DNA from: Bradyrhizobium sp. CSS354
GTDB lineage: Bacteria; Pseudomonadota; Alphaproteobacteria; Rhizobiales; Xanthobacteraceae
Length of the DNA: 64,000 bases
Reading direction: 5' to 3'
NCBI RefSeq assembly: GCF_029051725.1
Contig: NZ_JAACFU010000001.1
Coordinates: 496,001-560,000 of the forward strand
In this document: in pieces, positions 7,565 to 16,781 of the stretch
Numbering within the stretch: position 1 is the stretch's first letter
How the letters are laid out: every line of letters starts with the position of its first letter
Made by a program: the position numbers and the translations under genes
The notes under the pieces: generated by a model
Database searches by the model: none
What the model saw: only the letters and a program-made list of their open reading frames with translations
Told to the model about the DNA's origin: nothing

Positions 7565-9168
7565 CGCGGATGGCTGAACAGGTCCGTCGTGGCGTCATCG
7601 ACGGCGATATCGACCAGCGCCGGGCCGCTCGATGCCAACGCTTCGGTCAAGGCGTAGTCGACATCCCCGGCATCGGTCACGCGCCGCCCCGGACAACCCA
7701 TTCCCCTTGCGAGCGCCACGAAGTCGAGCCCGGGCAAGTCAATTCCGGGCGGGCGATGCGCCTGCATCAGCTGGCTGAAGGCGCGCATCGCGCCATAGCC
7801 TGAATTGTTCATGACCACGAAGGCGATCGGCAGGCGGCGTTGCACCGCGGTCCAGATCGCCTGGATGCAATACATCGCCGATCCGTCGCCGATCAGGGCG
7901 ACGATGCGGCGGCCCGGCCGCGCCAGCGCCACGCCGACGGAGGCTGGCAGGCTGTAACCAAGTCCGCCGCTCGTCATCGTGTAGAAGCTGTCCGCGCCCG
8001 GCCGCGGCAGGAATTGTTGAATGGCAGGACGATGCGACGGCGCCTCCTCGACCACGATCGCATCGCTCGGCATCAACGCCGAGAGCCGGGCGAGCGCATG
8101 GCTCGGCGGAATCGGATTTTGCGCGGCAGGAGCGGAAGGCCGCATGCGCGGGGCCGGCACCTCGCGCTCAGCGATATCTGGCATCGCCGACAGCAGCCCA
8201 GCCAGTGCTTTCGGGAGCGTGCTGATGATGGTGTCACCGACAGAAGCGGATGCGGCTTCCGTCGGATCATCCGTGATCTGCCAGACCGGCGTTCCGTCGT
8301 CGAGCAATTCGCATTGTCCTTCGACATGGAAAGTAAACACCGGCGCGCCGACCACGATGATCAGATCGGCGCCGCGCAGGGCGCGGGCGAGACCTCCTGG
8401 TGCTGCCGGAAGGAAGCCGGCGAACAGCGGATGCAATTCCGGAAAGCTCGAACGGCTGGACATCGGGCTTGCCCAAACGGCCGCGCTCGCCTGTTCGGCC
8501 ACAGCGACCATCGCGTCGACGCAGCCGCCGCGATCGATGTCGGGCCCGACAACGAAGATAGGCCTTTTGGCAGCTCGGATCGCCGCGCCGAGCCGAACGA
8601 TCGCCGCCGGATCGGGCGCAAACTCCGTCGCGATGTGGCGGACCGGCGGAGCGATTGCGGGCCGCGCCCAATCATCCGACGGGACCGACACGAATGTCGG
8701 ACCGCGCGGATGCTGCATGGCGGTGAGAAAGGCCTGCGCAATCGCCGCTGGAACATCTTCGGCGCGCGCCGGTTCGGCGCTCCATTTCACATAGGGCTTT
8801 GGAAACTGTGCGGCGTCCTCGGCGAAGAGATAGGGTCGCATCCGCAACAGGCTGCGCGCCTGCTGCCCGGCTGTCACGACCATCGGCGTCTTGTTGCGGA
8901 ACGCGGTGAAGAGATTGCCGAGGGCATGACCGAGTCCGGCCGCCGAGTGCAAATTGACGAACGCCGGACGCCCCGTCGCCTGCGCATAGCCATCCGCCAT
9001 GCCGACAACGCAGGCTTCCTGCAAACCGAGCACGTATTCGATGTCGTCGGGCCAGTCGCCGAGGAAGGCAAGCTCGGTCGAGCCGGGATTGCCGAAAACG
9101 CGATCAACGCCAAAGGAGCGAAGCACACCGAGGGTCGCTTCCCGAACCGTGAGAACTTTCGTATTCAT
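7561..9168 (-). CDS. mdlC: Benzoylformate decarboxylase (ThDP-dependent)
   Basis: The enzyme converts benzoylformate, or a ring-substituted phenylglyoxylate, to the benzaldehyde plus CO2. At 535 residues it is the usual length. Residues known to be catalytic in Pseudomonas putida MdlC are all present: Ser30 in FGNPGS, Glu51 in LQEACVVG, His74 in NLHSAAG, and the later His in APVFTFHVEG. The thiamine diphosphate/Mg site is GDGSAMY followed by VVMNNSGYGAM near the C-terminus. The ATG at 9168 is a clear start. It is the last gene of a minus-strand run with the aldehyde dehydrogenase (36-base gap) and MFS permease, which fits a mandelate-type pathway. The neighbouring hydroxyquinol genes suggest the physiological substrate carries ring hydroxyls. 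Confidence 0.9.
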   Translation of the reverse strand: MNTKVLTVREATLGVLRSFGVDRVFGNPGSTELAFLGDWPDDIEYVLGLQEACVVGMADGYAQATGRPAFVNLHSAAGLGHALGNLFTAFRNKTPMVVTAGQQARSLLRMRPYLFAEDAAQFPKPYVKWSAEPARAEDVPAAIAQAFLTAMQHPRGPTFVSVPSDDWARPAIAPPVRHIATEFAPDPAAIVRLGAAIRAAKRPIFVVGPDIDRGGCVDAMVAVAEQASAAVWASPMSSRSSFPELHPLFAGFLPAAPGGLARALRGADLIIVVGAPVFTFHVEGQCELLDDGTPVWQITDDPTEAASASVGDTIISTLPKALAGLLSAMPDIAEREVPAPRMRPSAPAAQNPIPPSHALARLSALMPSDAIVVEEAPSHRPAIQQFLPRPGADSFYTMTSGGLGYSLPASVGVALARPGRRIVALIGDGSAMYCIQAIWTAVQRRLPIAFVVMNNSGYGAMRAFSQLMQAHRPPGIDLPGLDFVALARGMGCPGRRVTDAGDVDYALTEALASSGPALVDIAVDDATTDLFSHPR

Positions 9169-9204
9169 GAATGGACGTCCTGGTGGGCTTCGCTTGCGGC
9201 GCGC

Positions 9205-10653
9205 TTAGAAGGGATAGTGCTGCGGCTGGGTCTCGATGGTGATCCAACGCAGATCGGTGAACTCGGCGATGCCGGCCTGGCCGCCGAAGCGGCCGTAGCC
9301 CGATCCCTTCAAGCCGCCGAACGGCATCTGCGCCTCGTCATGCACGGTCGGGCCGTTGACGTGGCAGATGCCGCTCTCGATCCGCTGCGCCACCGTCAGC
9401 GCACGCGCGACGTCACGGCCGAACACGGCGGCCGAGAGGCCGTACTCGGTATCGTTGGCGAGCCGCACGGCATCGTCCACGCCACTTGCACGGATCACCG
9501 AGACGACGGGACCAAAGCTCTCCTCGGTGTAGATGCGCATGCCGGGCACCACGCGGTCGAGCACGGTGGCCGGAACGACTGTGCCAACCCGGTCGCCGCC
9601 CGCGAGCTTGACGGCGCCTTTGGCGGTCGCGTCATCGATCAGTGCAACCACATGCTTGGCCGGCGCCTCGTCGATCATCGAGCCGACCACCACCGGACCG
9701 CGGCGCGGGTCGCCGGCCGGAAGCGCAGCCGTTTTCTTCGCGAGCTTCTCGACAAAGGACGCCGCCACCGCCTCGTCGACGATCACCCGCTCGGTCGACA
9801 TGCAGACCTGGCCCTGATTGATAAAGGCGCCGAACGCCACGGCCGCGACGGCGGCGTCGAGGTCGGCATCGTCGAGCACGACCAGAGGCGCCTTGCCGCC
9901 AAGCTCGAGCAGCACCGGCTTGAGGTGGCGCCCGGCGAGCTCGGCGATGACGCGACCGACGCGGGTCGAGCCGGTGAAATTGATCCGCCGCACGGCTGGA
10001 TTGGCGATCAGGCGTTCGAGCAGAGCGGGCGCATCGGCCGGTGCGTTGGTCAGGACATTCACGACACCGGGCGGAAAGCCTGCGTCCTTGAAGACCTCGC
10101 CGATCAACCTGTGCGTTCCCGGGCAGATTTCGGACGCCTTGAGCACGACCGTATTGCCGCAGGCGAGCGCCGTCGCCACGGCGCGAACGCCGAGAATGAT
10201 CGGCGCATTCCACGGCGCGATGCCGAGGCAGACGCCGGCCGGCTGGCGAACGGACATCGCGAGACATCCCGGCTTGTCCGACGGGATCACCTCGCCGGCG
10301 ATCTGCGTGGTGAGCGACGCCGCTTCGCGCAGCATGCCGGTCGCGAGCTTGACGTTGAAGGCCGACCAGATCTCTGTCGTGCCGATCTCGGCGATCATGA
10401 TCTTGACGAAGGCATCGCGCTTGGCGTCGAGGGCATCTGCGGCCTTCAGCAACAGAGCGCGCCTCGCATTCGGGCCAAGTGCCGACCATCCTGGCAATGC
10501 GGCGGAGGCCGCCGCCACCGAGGCGTCGGCATCGGAAGCGGTCGCGGCGGCCGCGCGGCTTGCGACCTCCTGCGACAGCGGATTGCGCCGCTCGAACATC
10601 TTGCCGCTGGAAGCGGCCTGTTCCTGCCCGTTGATGAGAAGACTGACGTCCAT
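9205..10653 (-). CDS. NAD(P)-dependent aromatic aldehyde dehydrogenase
   Basis: This 482-residue aldehyde dehydrogenase of the benzaldehyde/salicylaldehyde/vanillin type should oxidise the aldehyde made by MdlC to the aromatic acid. Both catalytic residues are visible: Glu250 in LLELGGKAP and Cys284 in NQGQVCMSTE. The coenzyme-binding segment is recognisable around residues 145-230, including GIAPWNAP and FTGSTRVG. It sits between mdlC and the MFS permease on the same strand, consistent with one transcription unit. Substrate choice among aromatic aldehydes is inferred from the mdlC neighbour. Confidence 0.88.
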   Translation of the reverse strand: MDVSLLINGQEQAASSGKMFERRNPLSQEVASRAAAATASDADASVAAASAALPGWSALGPNARRALLLKAADALDAKRDAFVKIMIAEIGTTEIWSAFNVKLATGMLREAASLTTQIAGEVIPSDKPGCLAMSVRQPAGVCLGIAPWNAPIILGVRAVATALACGNTVVLKASEICPGTHRLIGEVFKDAGFPPGVVNVLTNAPADAPALLERLIANPAVRRINFTGSTRVGRVIAELAGRHLKPVLLELGGKAPLVVLDDADLDAAVAAVAFGAFINQGQVCMSTERVIVDEAVAASFVEKLAKKTAALPAGDPRRGPVVVGSMIDEAPAKHVVALIDDATAKGAVKLAGGDRVGTVVPATVLDRVVPGMRIYTEESFGPVVSVIRASGVDDAVRLANDTEYGLSAAVFGRDVARALTVAQRIESGICHVNGPTVHDEAQMPFGGLKGSGYGRFGGQAGIAEFTDLRWITIETQPQHYPF

Positions 10654-10687
10654 GAAAACCTCCCTGATGTTGGTAATGGCGCTCGTC

Positions 10688-12016
10688 CTAGCCGAGAAGC
10701 CGCGACTTGCCGGTTTCGCGCGCGAAGCCGAGCGCGATCATCGCCGCGAGCGCGAGCGCGACGTAGTATCCTGTGATCGCGTAGGTGGAGCCCGTCTGCG
10801 CAAACAGGCTGGTGGCGACCAGCGGCGCAATGCCGCCGCCCAGCACCGTCCCAAGCTGCTTTCCGATCGAGACGCCGGTGAAGCGGATGCGGGTCGGAAA
10901 AAGTTCGGGGAAATAGCTTCCTTCGCTCCCGAACATCAGCGGATGGATCACCCCCGCGGCGAGGATCACCGCGCACGTCACGAGCATCGTGTCACGGCTC
11001 GCGACCACACCGTAGAATGCAAACATCGAGATGGCTGCGAGCACCACGCCGGCCAGGAACAGACGCTTTCGTCCGATGCGGTCGGACCAGGCGCCGATGA
11101 GGGGCATCGCTACGAGCCCGACGAGATTGGCGAACAGCACGGCCTGCGTGATGACGTCCTTCTGGACGCCGAGCTGACGGGTCGCGAAGGAGATGGTGAA
11201 GATGGCCGTCAGATAGAAATAGGATGTCTGCGCCATCTCGGCGAAGAACACGATGAGGATCGGCCGCCAGTGCTCCCGCACTGCTTCGACCACAGGCGCT
11301 GCTTCAGTCGTCTTCGCCTTTCGGAACGTCGCGCTCTCCTCGATGCGCAGGCGCATGTAGACGCCGAGCGCGACCAGCACCGCGCTGATCAGGAACGGAA
11401 CGCGCCAGCCCCATGACAGCAGGTCCGCTTCCGGCAGCCGCGAGATCGTGAGCGCCGCAAACGAGGCGAGCACGACGCCGACAGGTCCTGCGGCCTGGAT
11501 CACCGCGGCCGAGAACCCGCGCTGGTGGCCGGGCGCCGTCTCGATCGCCATCAGGATCGCCGCGGTCGACTCGCCGCCGAGCGCAAAACCCTGGAGGAAG
11601 CGTAGCATGACGAGCGCGACCGTCGCGGCCACACCCACACTGGCGTAGGTCGGCAACAGACCGATCGACATGGTCGCAAGTCCCATCATGAGGAGCGTAC
11701 ACAGCAAGACGGACTTTCGGCCGAGGCGGTCGCCGAAATGACCGAACACCAGTCCGCCGAGCGGACGCGCCAAGAAACCGACTGAGAACGTCGCGAACAC
11801 CGCGATAGTCGCCGTGAGTTGATCGAACTTCGGAAAGAACAGCTGATCGAACACCAGCGGCGCGACCAGGCCGTAGATGAAGAAGTCGTACCATTCGATC
11901 GCGGTGCCGATGGTGCCGGCGATCAGGATACGCCGGCGGCTGCTCGCCGTCTGCTCGGCGGTGGCGGTGGCGGTGGCGGCATGATCGTCGTAGTCCTCCA
12001 ATGCTCTTGTCGTCAC
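10688..12016 (-). CDS. MFS permease, metabolite:H+ symporter (aromatic acid) type
   Basis: The 442-residue inner-membrane protein has about 12 membrane segments and the hallmarks of the MHS (metabolite:H+ symporter) branch of the major facilitator superfamily. These are an N-terminal GTIGTAIEWYDFFIYG segment near residues 34-49 and the loop GHFGDRLGRKSVLL between helices 2 and 3. It probably imports the aromatic acid used by the downstream enzymes. The start is a GTG five bases after a very strong GGAGGAGG, which settles the start despite the absence of ATG. Confidence 0.85.
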   Translation of the reverse strand: MTTRALEDYDDHAATATATAEQTASSRRRILIAGTIGTAIEWYDFFIYGLVAPLVFDQLFFPKFDQLTATIAVFATFSVGFLARPLGGLVFGHFGDRLGRKSVLLCTLLMMGLATMSIGLLPTYASVGVAATVALVMLRFLQGFALGGESTAAILMAIETAPGHQRGFSAAVIQAAGPVGVVLASFAALTISRLPEADLLSWGWRVPFLISAVLVALGVYMRLRIEESATFRKAKTTEAAPVVEAVREHWRPILIVFFAEMAQTSYFYLTAIFTISFATRQLGVQKDVITQAVLFANLVGLVAMPLIGAWSDRIGRKRLFLAGVVLAAISMFAFYGVVASRDTMLVTCAVILAAGVIHPLMFGSEGSYFPELFPTRIRFTGVSIGKQLGTVLGGGIAPLVATSLFAQTGSTYAITGYYVALALAAMIALGFARETGKSRLLG

Positions 12017-12103
12017 GGTTTCCTCCTCCGGTGTGATTTTTCGATTTGTTGTCTTGTTGTTATTGGCCGCGCAGCCGCTGATCGGATGCGGCGGCAGGAT
12101 CGA

Positions 12104-13813
12104 TCAGCTGGCCAGGCGCGCGACGTCGCTCGCGCTGTGTCCAAGTGCGCGGGCGAGGACGCCTCCGATCATCCCGGCCTGTGACGCGCTGCCGCGCCAG
12201 GCCACGATCTGGTCGGGGCGTATCAAAGCGAGATCGGCGTCGTAGAGATCGCGCAGGGATTTCGGCAGCGTGACGAGTGTCACATCGACCCCGATCGCGC
12301 GGATGGTCTCGGCAACTGACGCATGCGCGGACATGACCTCGCCGAACTGGAGCAGCGTCCACTCGAACCCGAACAGGTCGTACAGGGAGACGCCGTCGTC
12401 CAACCACGCATGCGGGGCGCGGCCGCCGGGACAGGCGCTCGGAACGTAGACGTTCGCGGCGTCCGGCGGCGGCTGGCTGCCATCGGAAACGATGATCGGC
12501 GAGCCGTCGTAACGCCCCCCGAAGGTGACGCCGGGGATGTTGAATTCGGCGCGGGCGTGCTGTTCGAGATAGACGCCCGCCGTCCGCCGCGCCTCGTCGC
12601 CGGCGTCGGTGGCATCCTCGATGTCAGGCGCGGGAGCGAACAGACCGAGCGAGTCGGCAAAGCGACGCGCATAATCGGTGTTGCGCAGCGCCACCGGACG
12701 CCGCTCGACCTCATAGCTGTCGAGCAGCCCCGCCGGGCTCACCCCCTTGACGACGCTTGCGAGCTTCCAGCCGAGATTGACCGCATCCTCGATCGCCGTG
12801 TTGTAGCCAAGCCCGCCGGTCGGCGTGAACAGATGCGCCGCGTCGCCGCCGAGGAACACCCTGCCCCGCTGCATTCCATTCGCGACCAGCGCGTGACCGG
12901 CGGTCCAGGTCAGGAACGAGAGCACCTCGCAATCGATCGGTGCGCCGCAGGCGCGCTGGAACGCTGCTTTGGCTTCATCGATCGTGATCGCAGTTTCGTC
13001 CTCATCGGACCGAAGCTGCGTATGAAACGCAAACTCGTCGCGACCGTTCACGGATGCCATGAAGGCGCGACGGTCGCCGTTGAAGCAATTGTACATCCAC
13101 GCCTTGGCGTGCGGGACGCTCGCGTAGAATCGGGGCGAACGGAGATAGACCGCCAGCATGCGGCCGCCCATGAAATCACGCTGCATTCCGGTTTCACCGC
13201 CGTAGGCAATCCCGAGCGACTGCCGGACCATCGAACGCGGCCCGTCCGCTCCGACCAGGAAGTCGGCCCGGATCTGAAATCGGCTGCCATCATCGAGACA
13301 TTCGACGTCGGCGACGATGCCGTCGCCGCTCTCTAAGTAGCCGATCAGCCTGTGGCCGTAGTTGAGCTTTACTCCGGGGATTCTCTCGGCATGGCGGCGC
13401 AGCACCGCCTCGACATATTTTTGCGAGACCCGATGCGGCAGTTCGGCCGCGCTCCAGGAGCCCGACATGCCCTTGACGAGCTCGCCCGCGCGTGACGATG
13501 ACGGCAACTGAAATCGGGCCAGCTCGTAACCGGTGTAGCGCGTGAAGTACGCAACGTCGGTCGGATAATCCGCTGGCAGACCTTCGCGTCGGATTTCGTC
13601 GGCAAAACCCAGCCGCCGATAGTGCTCCATCGAGCGCGCCTGCGTCGCATTGGCTTGCGGATTGAATGCCGTGCCCGGCTTTTCATCGACCAGGATCGCG
13701 GACACGCCGCGCCGGCCGAGCTCGTTGGCGAGCATCAGGCCGCACGGCCCCCCGCCCACGATGAGCACCGAGGCCGTCAGACATGTTTCCAAGACGCTTC
13801 TCCCTACCAGCAT
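12104..13813 (-). CDS. FAD-dependent phenol/resorcinol-type monooxygenase (TfdB/PheA family)
   Basis: This 569-residue class A flavin monooxygenase should hydroxylate a phenolic ring with NAD(P)H and O2. The FAD Rossmann site VLIVGGGPCGLMLA lies near residues 17-30. A D-G motif (VGADGPRS) follows near residue 190 and the GD motif GGDAAHLFTPTGGLG near residue 325. The C-terminal thioredoxin-like part ends with LIRPDQIVAWRG, typical of phenol hydroxylase and 2,4-dichlorophenol hydroxylase. An ATG at 13813 is used here; a TTG at 13792 with a better GGGAG box is an alternative. In this cluster the likely job is to make hydroxyquinol (1,2,4-trihydroxybenzene) from a resorcinol-like or resorcylate-like intermediate, which is inference. 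Confidence 0.85.
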   Translation of the reverse strand: MLVGRSVLETCLTASVLIVGGGPCGLMLANELGRRGVSAILVDEKPGTAFNPQANATQARSMEHYRRLGFADEIRREGLPADYPTDVAYFTRYTGYELARFQLPSSSRAGELVKGMSGSWSAAELPHRVSQKYVEAVLRRHAERIPGVKLNYGHRLIGYLESGDGIVADVECLDDGSRFQIRADFLVGADGPRSMVRQSLGIAYGGETGMQRDFMGGRMLAVYLRSPRFYASVPHAKAWMYNCFNGDRRAFMASVNGRDEFAFHTQLRSDEDETAITIDEAKAAFQRACGAPIDCEVLSFLTWTAGHALVANGMQRGRVFLGGDAAHLFTPTGGLGYNTAIEDAVNLGWKLASVVKGVSPAGLLDSYEVERRPVALRNTDYARRFADSLGLFAPAPDIEDATDAGDEARRTAGVYLEQHARAEFNIPGVTFGGRYDGSPIIVSDGSQPPPDAANVYVPSACPGGRAPHAWLDDGVSLYDLFGFEWTLLQFGEVMSAHASVAETIRAIGVDVTLVTLPKSLRDLYDADLALIRPDQIVAWRGSASQAGMIGGVLARALGHSASDVARLAS

Positions 13814-13820
13814 TATGCTG
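13808..13820. promoter_or_regulatory. Palindrome at the monooxygenase start, possible MarR operator
   Basis: CAGCAT-T-ATGCTG is a perfect 6-1-6 palindrome spanning the monooxygenase ATG. It sits in the 21-base gap after the MarR gene. MarR proteins bind palindromes of about this size, so autogenous control is possible. The position and symmetry are the only evidence. Confidence 0.25.
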
Positions 13821-13834
13821 CATGGTAAGGTAGC

Positions 13835-14302
13835 CTAATCCACGTCGTCGAGCGTGTCGAACGTCGCGCCATAGACCGCCAAACCTTTCAGGATCGCATC
13901 CATCGTGGCCTTGCCGAGCTCCGCGCGCATCTCCTGCTCGGCGACATCGACCGCATCGCGAAACGCATCGAGCCATTTGCGGCCGGCTGGCGTAAACATG
14001 ACGATGCGCGCGCGCCGATCGGTCGGATCGGCGATGCGATCGACCAGGCCGAGCTCGGCGCATTGATCGACCAGCTCGCCCATCGCCTGCTTGCTCATGG
14101 AAGCGCGGCGGGCGAGCTCCGTCAGTCTGGTCCCCTCCACGTCGAGATTGCGTGTGAGGCCGACATGCGCGATCCGCGTTTCGCCATGCCCCTTCTCGCT
14201 CATCAGCTCGAGCACACGACTTTCGAAGCGCCGCACCGCGTTGTTGAGCAGCCGACCGATGTTGGCATGCCGCCATGCGGTACCGGATGTCCTGGCTTTC
14301 AA
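13835..14302 (-). CDS. MarR-family transcriptional regulator
   Basis: A 155-residue winged-helix regulator, the normal MarR length, predicted to repress aromatic catabolism genes until an aromatic ligand binds. The central helix-turn-helix and wing are visible in TRLTELARRASMSKQAMG and DPTDRRARIVMFT. There is no suitable ATG. I chose the TTG at 14302, preceded by AGAAGG at good spacing; a longer frame from 14446 would overlap the LysR gene and adds non-family sequence. It lies just upstream of the monooxygenase gene on the same strand, with 21 bases between them. Confidence 0.82.
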   Translation of the reverse strand: MKARTSGTAWRHANIGRLLNNAVRRFESRVLELMSEKGHGETRIAHVGLTRNLDVEGTRLTELARRASMSKQAMGELVDQCAELGLVDRIADPTDRRARIVMFTPAGRKWLDAFRDAVDVAEQEMRAELGKATMDAILKGLAVYGATFDTLDDVD

Positions 14303-14345
14303 TGGATGTGCCTTCTGCAAAGCCGCCTGAATTCGAAAATGTCGC

Positions 14346-15269
14346 TCACTTCGCCGCGTCGATCCAGATCCCCGGCTGCGAATGCTCGCGGATGTGGCTG
14401 ACCAGGAAGTCTGAAAAGACCCTGATCTTGGCGGGCAGTCCGGCACGGTTCTGGTATGCGATGTTCATCGTCAGCAGCGGCAGCTCCCACTCCAACAGGA
14501 CCGGGACGAGACGGCCCGCCGCGATATCGCTTTGCACGATGTACAGCGGCTGGATGAGAATGCCGAGCCCCGCCAGTGCGGCACCGCGGATGACCTGGCC
14601 GTCATTGCTGTCGAGCGTCGGCGTGATGCGGACAGTCTGCGCGCCGTTGCCTTTGCTTAGGCGCAGCGAATAGGGATCGTTGGCGAGATTGTAGACCAGC
14701 ATGTTATGGCGCGCGAGATCGACGGGCTGTTCCGGCTCGCCGCAGCTTGCGAGATATGAGGGCGCAGCAGCGAGCACACGCCGCATCTGGCCGATGCGGC
14801 GGACGATGATGTTCGAATCCGGCTCCTGCTCGCGCGTCCTGATCGCCACGTCGATGCCGGCCTCGATGAAATCGGAGTACCGGTTGGCGGTGGTGATCTG
14901 CATGTTGAGCTTCGGATAGCGCGCGCGGAAGGCCGGCAGCATCGGCGCCAGATAGATCACCGCAAAGGACAGCGAACTCGTGACCCGCAACGTGCCCTGC
15001 GGCGACAGCGCGCGATCGCTGACGATGTCCTCTGCTTCCGCCAGTTCGCTCAAAACCCGGCTCGAGCGCTCCAGCAGCTCTTGCCCCGCCTCCGTCAACC
15101 ACAGCCGACGGGTGTTGCGCTCGATCAGCCGGACCGCAAGGCGCTCCTCGAGCGCGCTGAGATGGCGGCTCGCGGCAGCATTCGACATGCGCAGGGCTTC
15201 GGCAGCTTTGGACAGGCTGCCGAGCTCGGCCGTCTTGGCGAACACTTCCAACTGGAGCAGGCGGTCCAT
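14346..15269 (-). CDS. LysR-family transcriptional regulator
   Basis: This 307-residue regulator has an N-terminal helix-turn-helix (residues about 1-60, including AAEALRMSNAAASRHLSALEE split over the recognition helix). A periplasmic-binding-protein-like effector domain follows. It is divergent from the hydroxyquinol operon across 108 bases, the classic LysR arrangement, so it probably activates that operon in response to a pathway intermediate. The start ATG at 15269 is unambiguous because the family begins with MDRLLQLEVFAK-type sequence. Confidence 0.88.
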   Translation of the reverse strand: MDRLLQLEVFAKTAELGSLSKAAEALRMSNAAASRHLSALEERLAVRLIERNTRRLWLTEAGQELLERSSRVLSELAEAEDIVSDRALSPQGTLRVTSSLSFAVIYLAPMLPAFRARYPKLNMQITTANRYSDFIEAGIDVAIRTREQEPDSNIIVRRIGQMRRVLAAAPSYLASCGEPEQPVDLARHNMLVYNLANDPYSLRLSKGNGAQTVRITPTLDSNDGQVIRGAALAGLGILIQPLYIVQSDIAAGRLVPVLLEWELPLLTMNIAYQNRAGLPAKIRVFSDFLVSHIREHSQPGIWIDAAK

Positions 15270-15290
15270 TTTTTCGCAAATAGGAAAAGA

Positions 15291-15331
15291 GACTTACGAT
15301 TATTGATCTTTATTTCCGCATCCCGCAAGTC
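15291..15331. promoter_or_regulatory. Near-perfect inverted repeat in the LysR/Dabb divergent region
   Basis: GACTTACG (15291-15298) and CGCAAGTC (15324-15331) are inverted copies matching at 7 of 8 positions, with 25 bases between them. They lie in the only intergenic stretch between the LysR gene and the hydroxyquinol operon. They could be a LysR recognition and activation site pair, or chance. Confidence 0.3.
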
Positions 15332-15377
15332 AAAATAGCCTAAACACAAGCAAGATAGCAGGCGAGGAAACAGGGAA

Positions 15378-15701
15378 ATGTCGGGCCCGATCAGGCACAT
15401 CGTGATGTGGCGGCTGCGCGGGGAGACGCCAGCCGAGCGTTCCGCCGCCCGGGTCAAGGTCAAGACCCTGTTCGAGGGGCTGCGCGGCCGGATCGACGGC
15501 CTCACCCATATCGAGGTCGGCCTCGATGTCAGCGATGTCGACTACGCCTGCGACGTCGTTCTGTTCTCCGAATTCACCGACCACGCTGCGCTCGCGGCCT
15601 ATGCCACCCACCCGGAACATTTGCGCGTGCGCGAGGCGCTGGGCGACTTGCGGATCGGACGCTTCCAGGTCGATTATCCCATCAAAGAGACCGGCGCATG
15701 A
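15378..15701 (+). CDS. Dabb-family (stress-responsive alpha/beta barrel) protein
   Basis: The 107-residue protein matches the Dabb ferredoxin-like fold: an N-terminal IRHIVMWRL strand, a central IEVGLDVSDVDYACDVVL, and the conserved HPEHLRVREAL near residue 77. Dabb proteins are small dimeric barrels, often encoded beside aromatic or polyketide enzymes and sometimes acting as cyclases, decarboxylases or isomerases. It is the first gene of the operon and overlaps the maleylacetate reductase start (ATGA), so it is probably a pathway component. No specific reaction can be assigned. Confidence 0.82.
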   Translation: MSGPIRHIVMWRLRGETPAERSAARVKVKTLFEGLRGRIDGLTHIEVGLDVSDVDYACDVVLFSEFTDHAALAAYATHPEHLRVREALGDLRIGRFQVDYPIKETGA

Positions 15702-16777
15702 TCGGTACGTTCACCTTTGAAAACCTGCCCTGCCGCGTCGTGTTCGGCAGCGGAACGCTTGCCTCGGCCAAGGCCGAGGTCGAGCGTCTCGGCGGCAAGC
15801 GCGCGCTGGTGCTGACGACGCCGCATCAGGAGGCGCAGGGCAAAAGCTTGGGCGCGGCGCTCGGTCCGCTTTACGCCGGCATCTTTCCGGGCGCGACCAT
15901 GCACACGCCGGTCGAGGTCACGGAGCGGGCGCTCGCGGCGATGAAGGCCTGCGAGGCCGACTGCGTCATTTCCCTCGGTGGCGGATCCACGACCGGACTT
16001 GGCAAGGCGCTGGCCCTGCGCACCGGAATCAACCAGCTCTGCATTCCCACCACTTATGCCGGCTCGGAGATGACGCCGATCGTAGGCCAGACCGAGAACG
16101 GCCTGAAGACAACGGTACGCGACGCCGCCATCCTGCCGGAGACCGTGATCTACGATGTCGAGCTCACTTTGAGTCTGCCGGCGAGCCTGGCCGCGACATC
16201 AGGCATCAACGCAATCGCGCATGCGGCCGAAGCGCTCTACGCGCGCGACACCAATCCGGTCACGTCGCTGATGGCGGAAGAAGGCATTCGCGCGTTGGCA
16301 CGTGCCCTGCCCGCCATCGCCGCCAAGGGTGACGATCGCGAGGCTCGCACCGAAGCGCTCTATGGCGCCTGGCTGTGCGGCGTCTGCCTCGGCACCGTCG
16401 GCATGGCGCTGCATCATAAGCTCTGCCACACGCTCGGCGGCACCTTCGACCTGCCGCATGCCGAGACCCATACCATCGTGCTGCCGCATGCGCTGGCCTA
16501 CAACGCCCCGGCCGTGCCCGATGCGATGGCGCGGATCTCACGCGCAATCGGCGCCGCCGATGCATCGCAAGGACTTTTCGAGCTCGCGAAGCGGCTGGGT
16601 GCGAAGGTCGCATTGCGCGACATCGGCATGCCCGAAAGCGGTATCGACAAGGCCGCGGATCTCGCGGTCACCAACGCCTACTGGAACCCGCGCCCGCTGG
16701 AACGCAACGCCATCCGCGACCTGATCGCGCACGCCTGGGCCGGCGAGCCGCCCGACGCTATCAAAGCGGCGGTCTGA
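15698..16777 (+). CDS. Maleylacetate reductase (iron-containing ADH family)
   Basis: The enzyme reduces maleylacetate to 3-oxoadipate with NAD(P)H, after hydroxyquinol ring cleavage. The 359-residue product is the normal length. The nucleotide-binding GGGSTTGLGKALAL lies near residues 93-106 and IPTTYAGSEMTPI follows. The metal/His region AETHTIVLPHALAYN is near residue 255. The ATG at 15698 overlaps the Dabb stop (ATGA); a longer in-frame extension to 15407 merely reads through the Dabb gene. Hydroxyquinol dioxygenase is encoded three genes downstream, which makes the assignment strong. Confidence 0.92.
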   Translation: MIGTFTFENLPCRVVFGSGTLASAKAEVERLGGKRALVLTTPHQEAQGKSLGAALGPLYAGIFPGATMHTPVEVTERALAAMKACEADCVISLGGGSTTGLGKALALRTGINQLCIPTTYAGSEMTPIVGQTENGLKTTVRDAAILPETVIYDVELTLSLPASLAATSGINAIAHAAEALYARDTNPVTSLMAEEGIRALARALPAIAAKGDDREARTEALYGAWLCGVCLGTVGMALHHKLCHTLGGTFDLPHAETHTIVLPHALAYNAPAVPDAMARISRAIGAADASQGLFELAKRLGAKVALRDIGMPESGIDKAADLAVTNAYWNPRPLERNAIRDLIAHAWAGEPPDAIKAAV

Positions 16778-16781
16778 TTCG

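Noticed and set aside
7840..10776. A very long open frame (about 978 codons) on the plus strand
   Set aside because: It is antisense to mdlC and the aldehyde dehydrogenase, whose active-site motifs are intact. Composition is Arg-, His- and Asp-rich, as in GC-rich shadow frames, and no family is recognisable.
15407..15697. In-frame extension of maleylacetate reductase upstream of 15698
   Set aside because: It overlaps the Dabb gene in another frame and adds Arg-rich sequence foreign to the family; the ATGA overlap gives the natural start.
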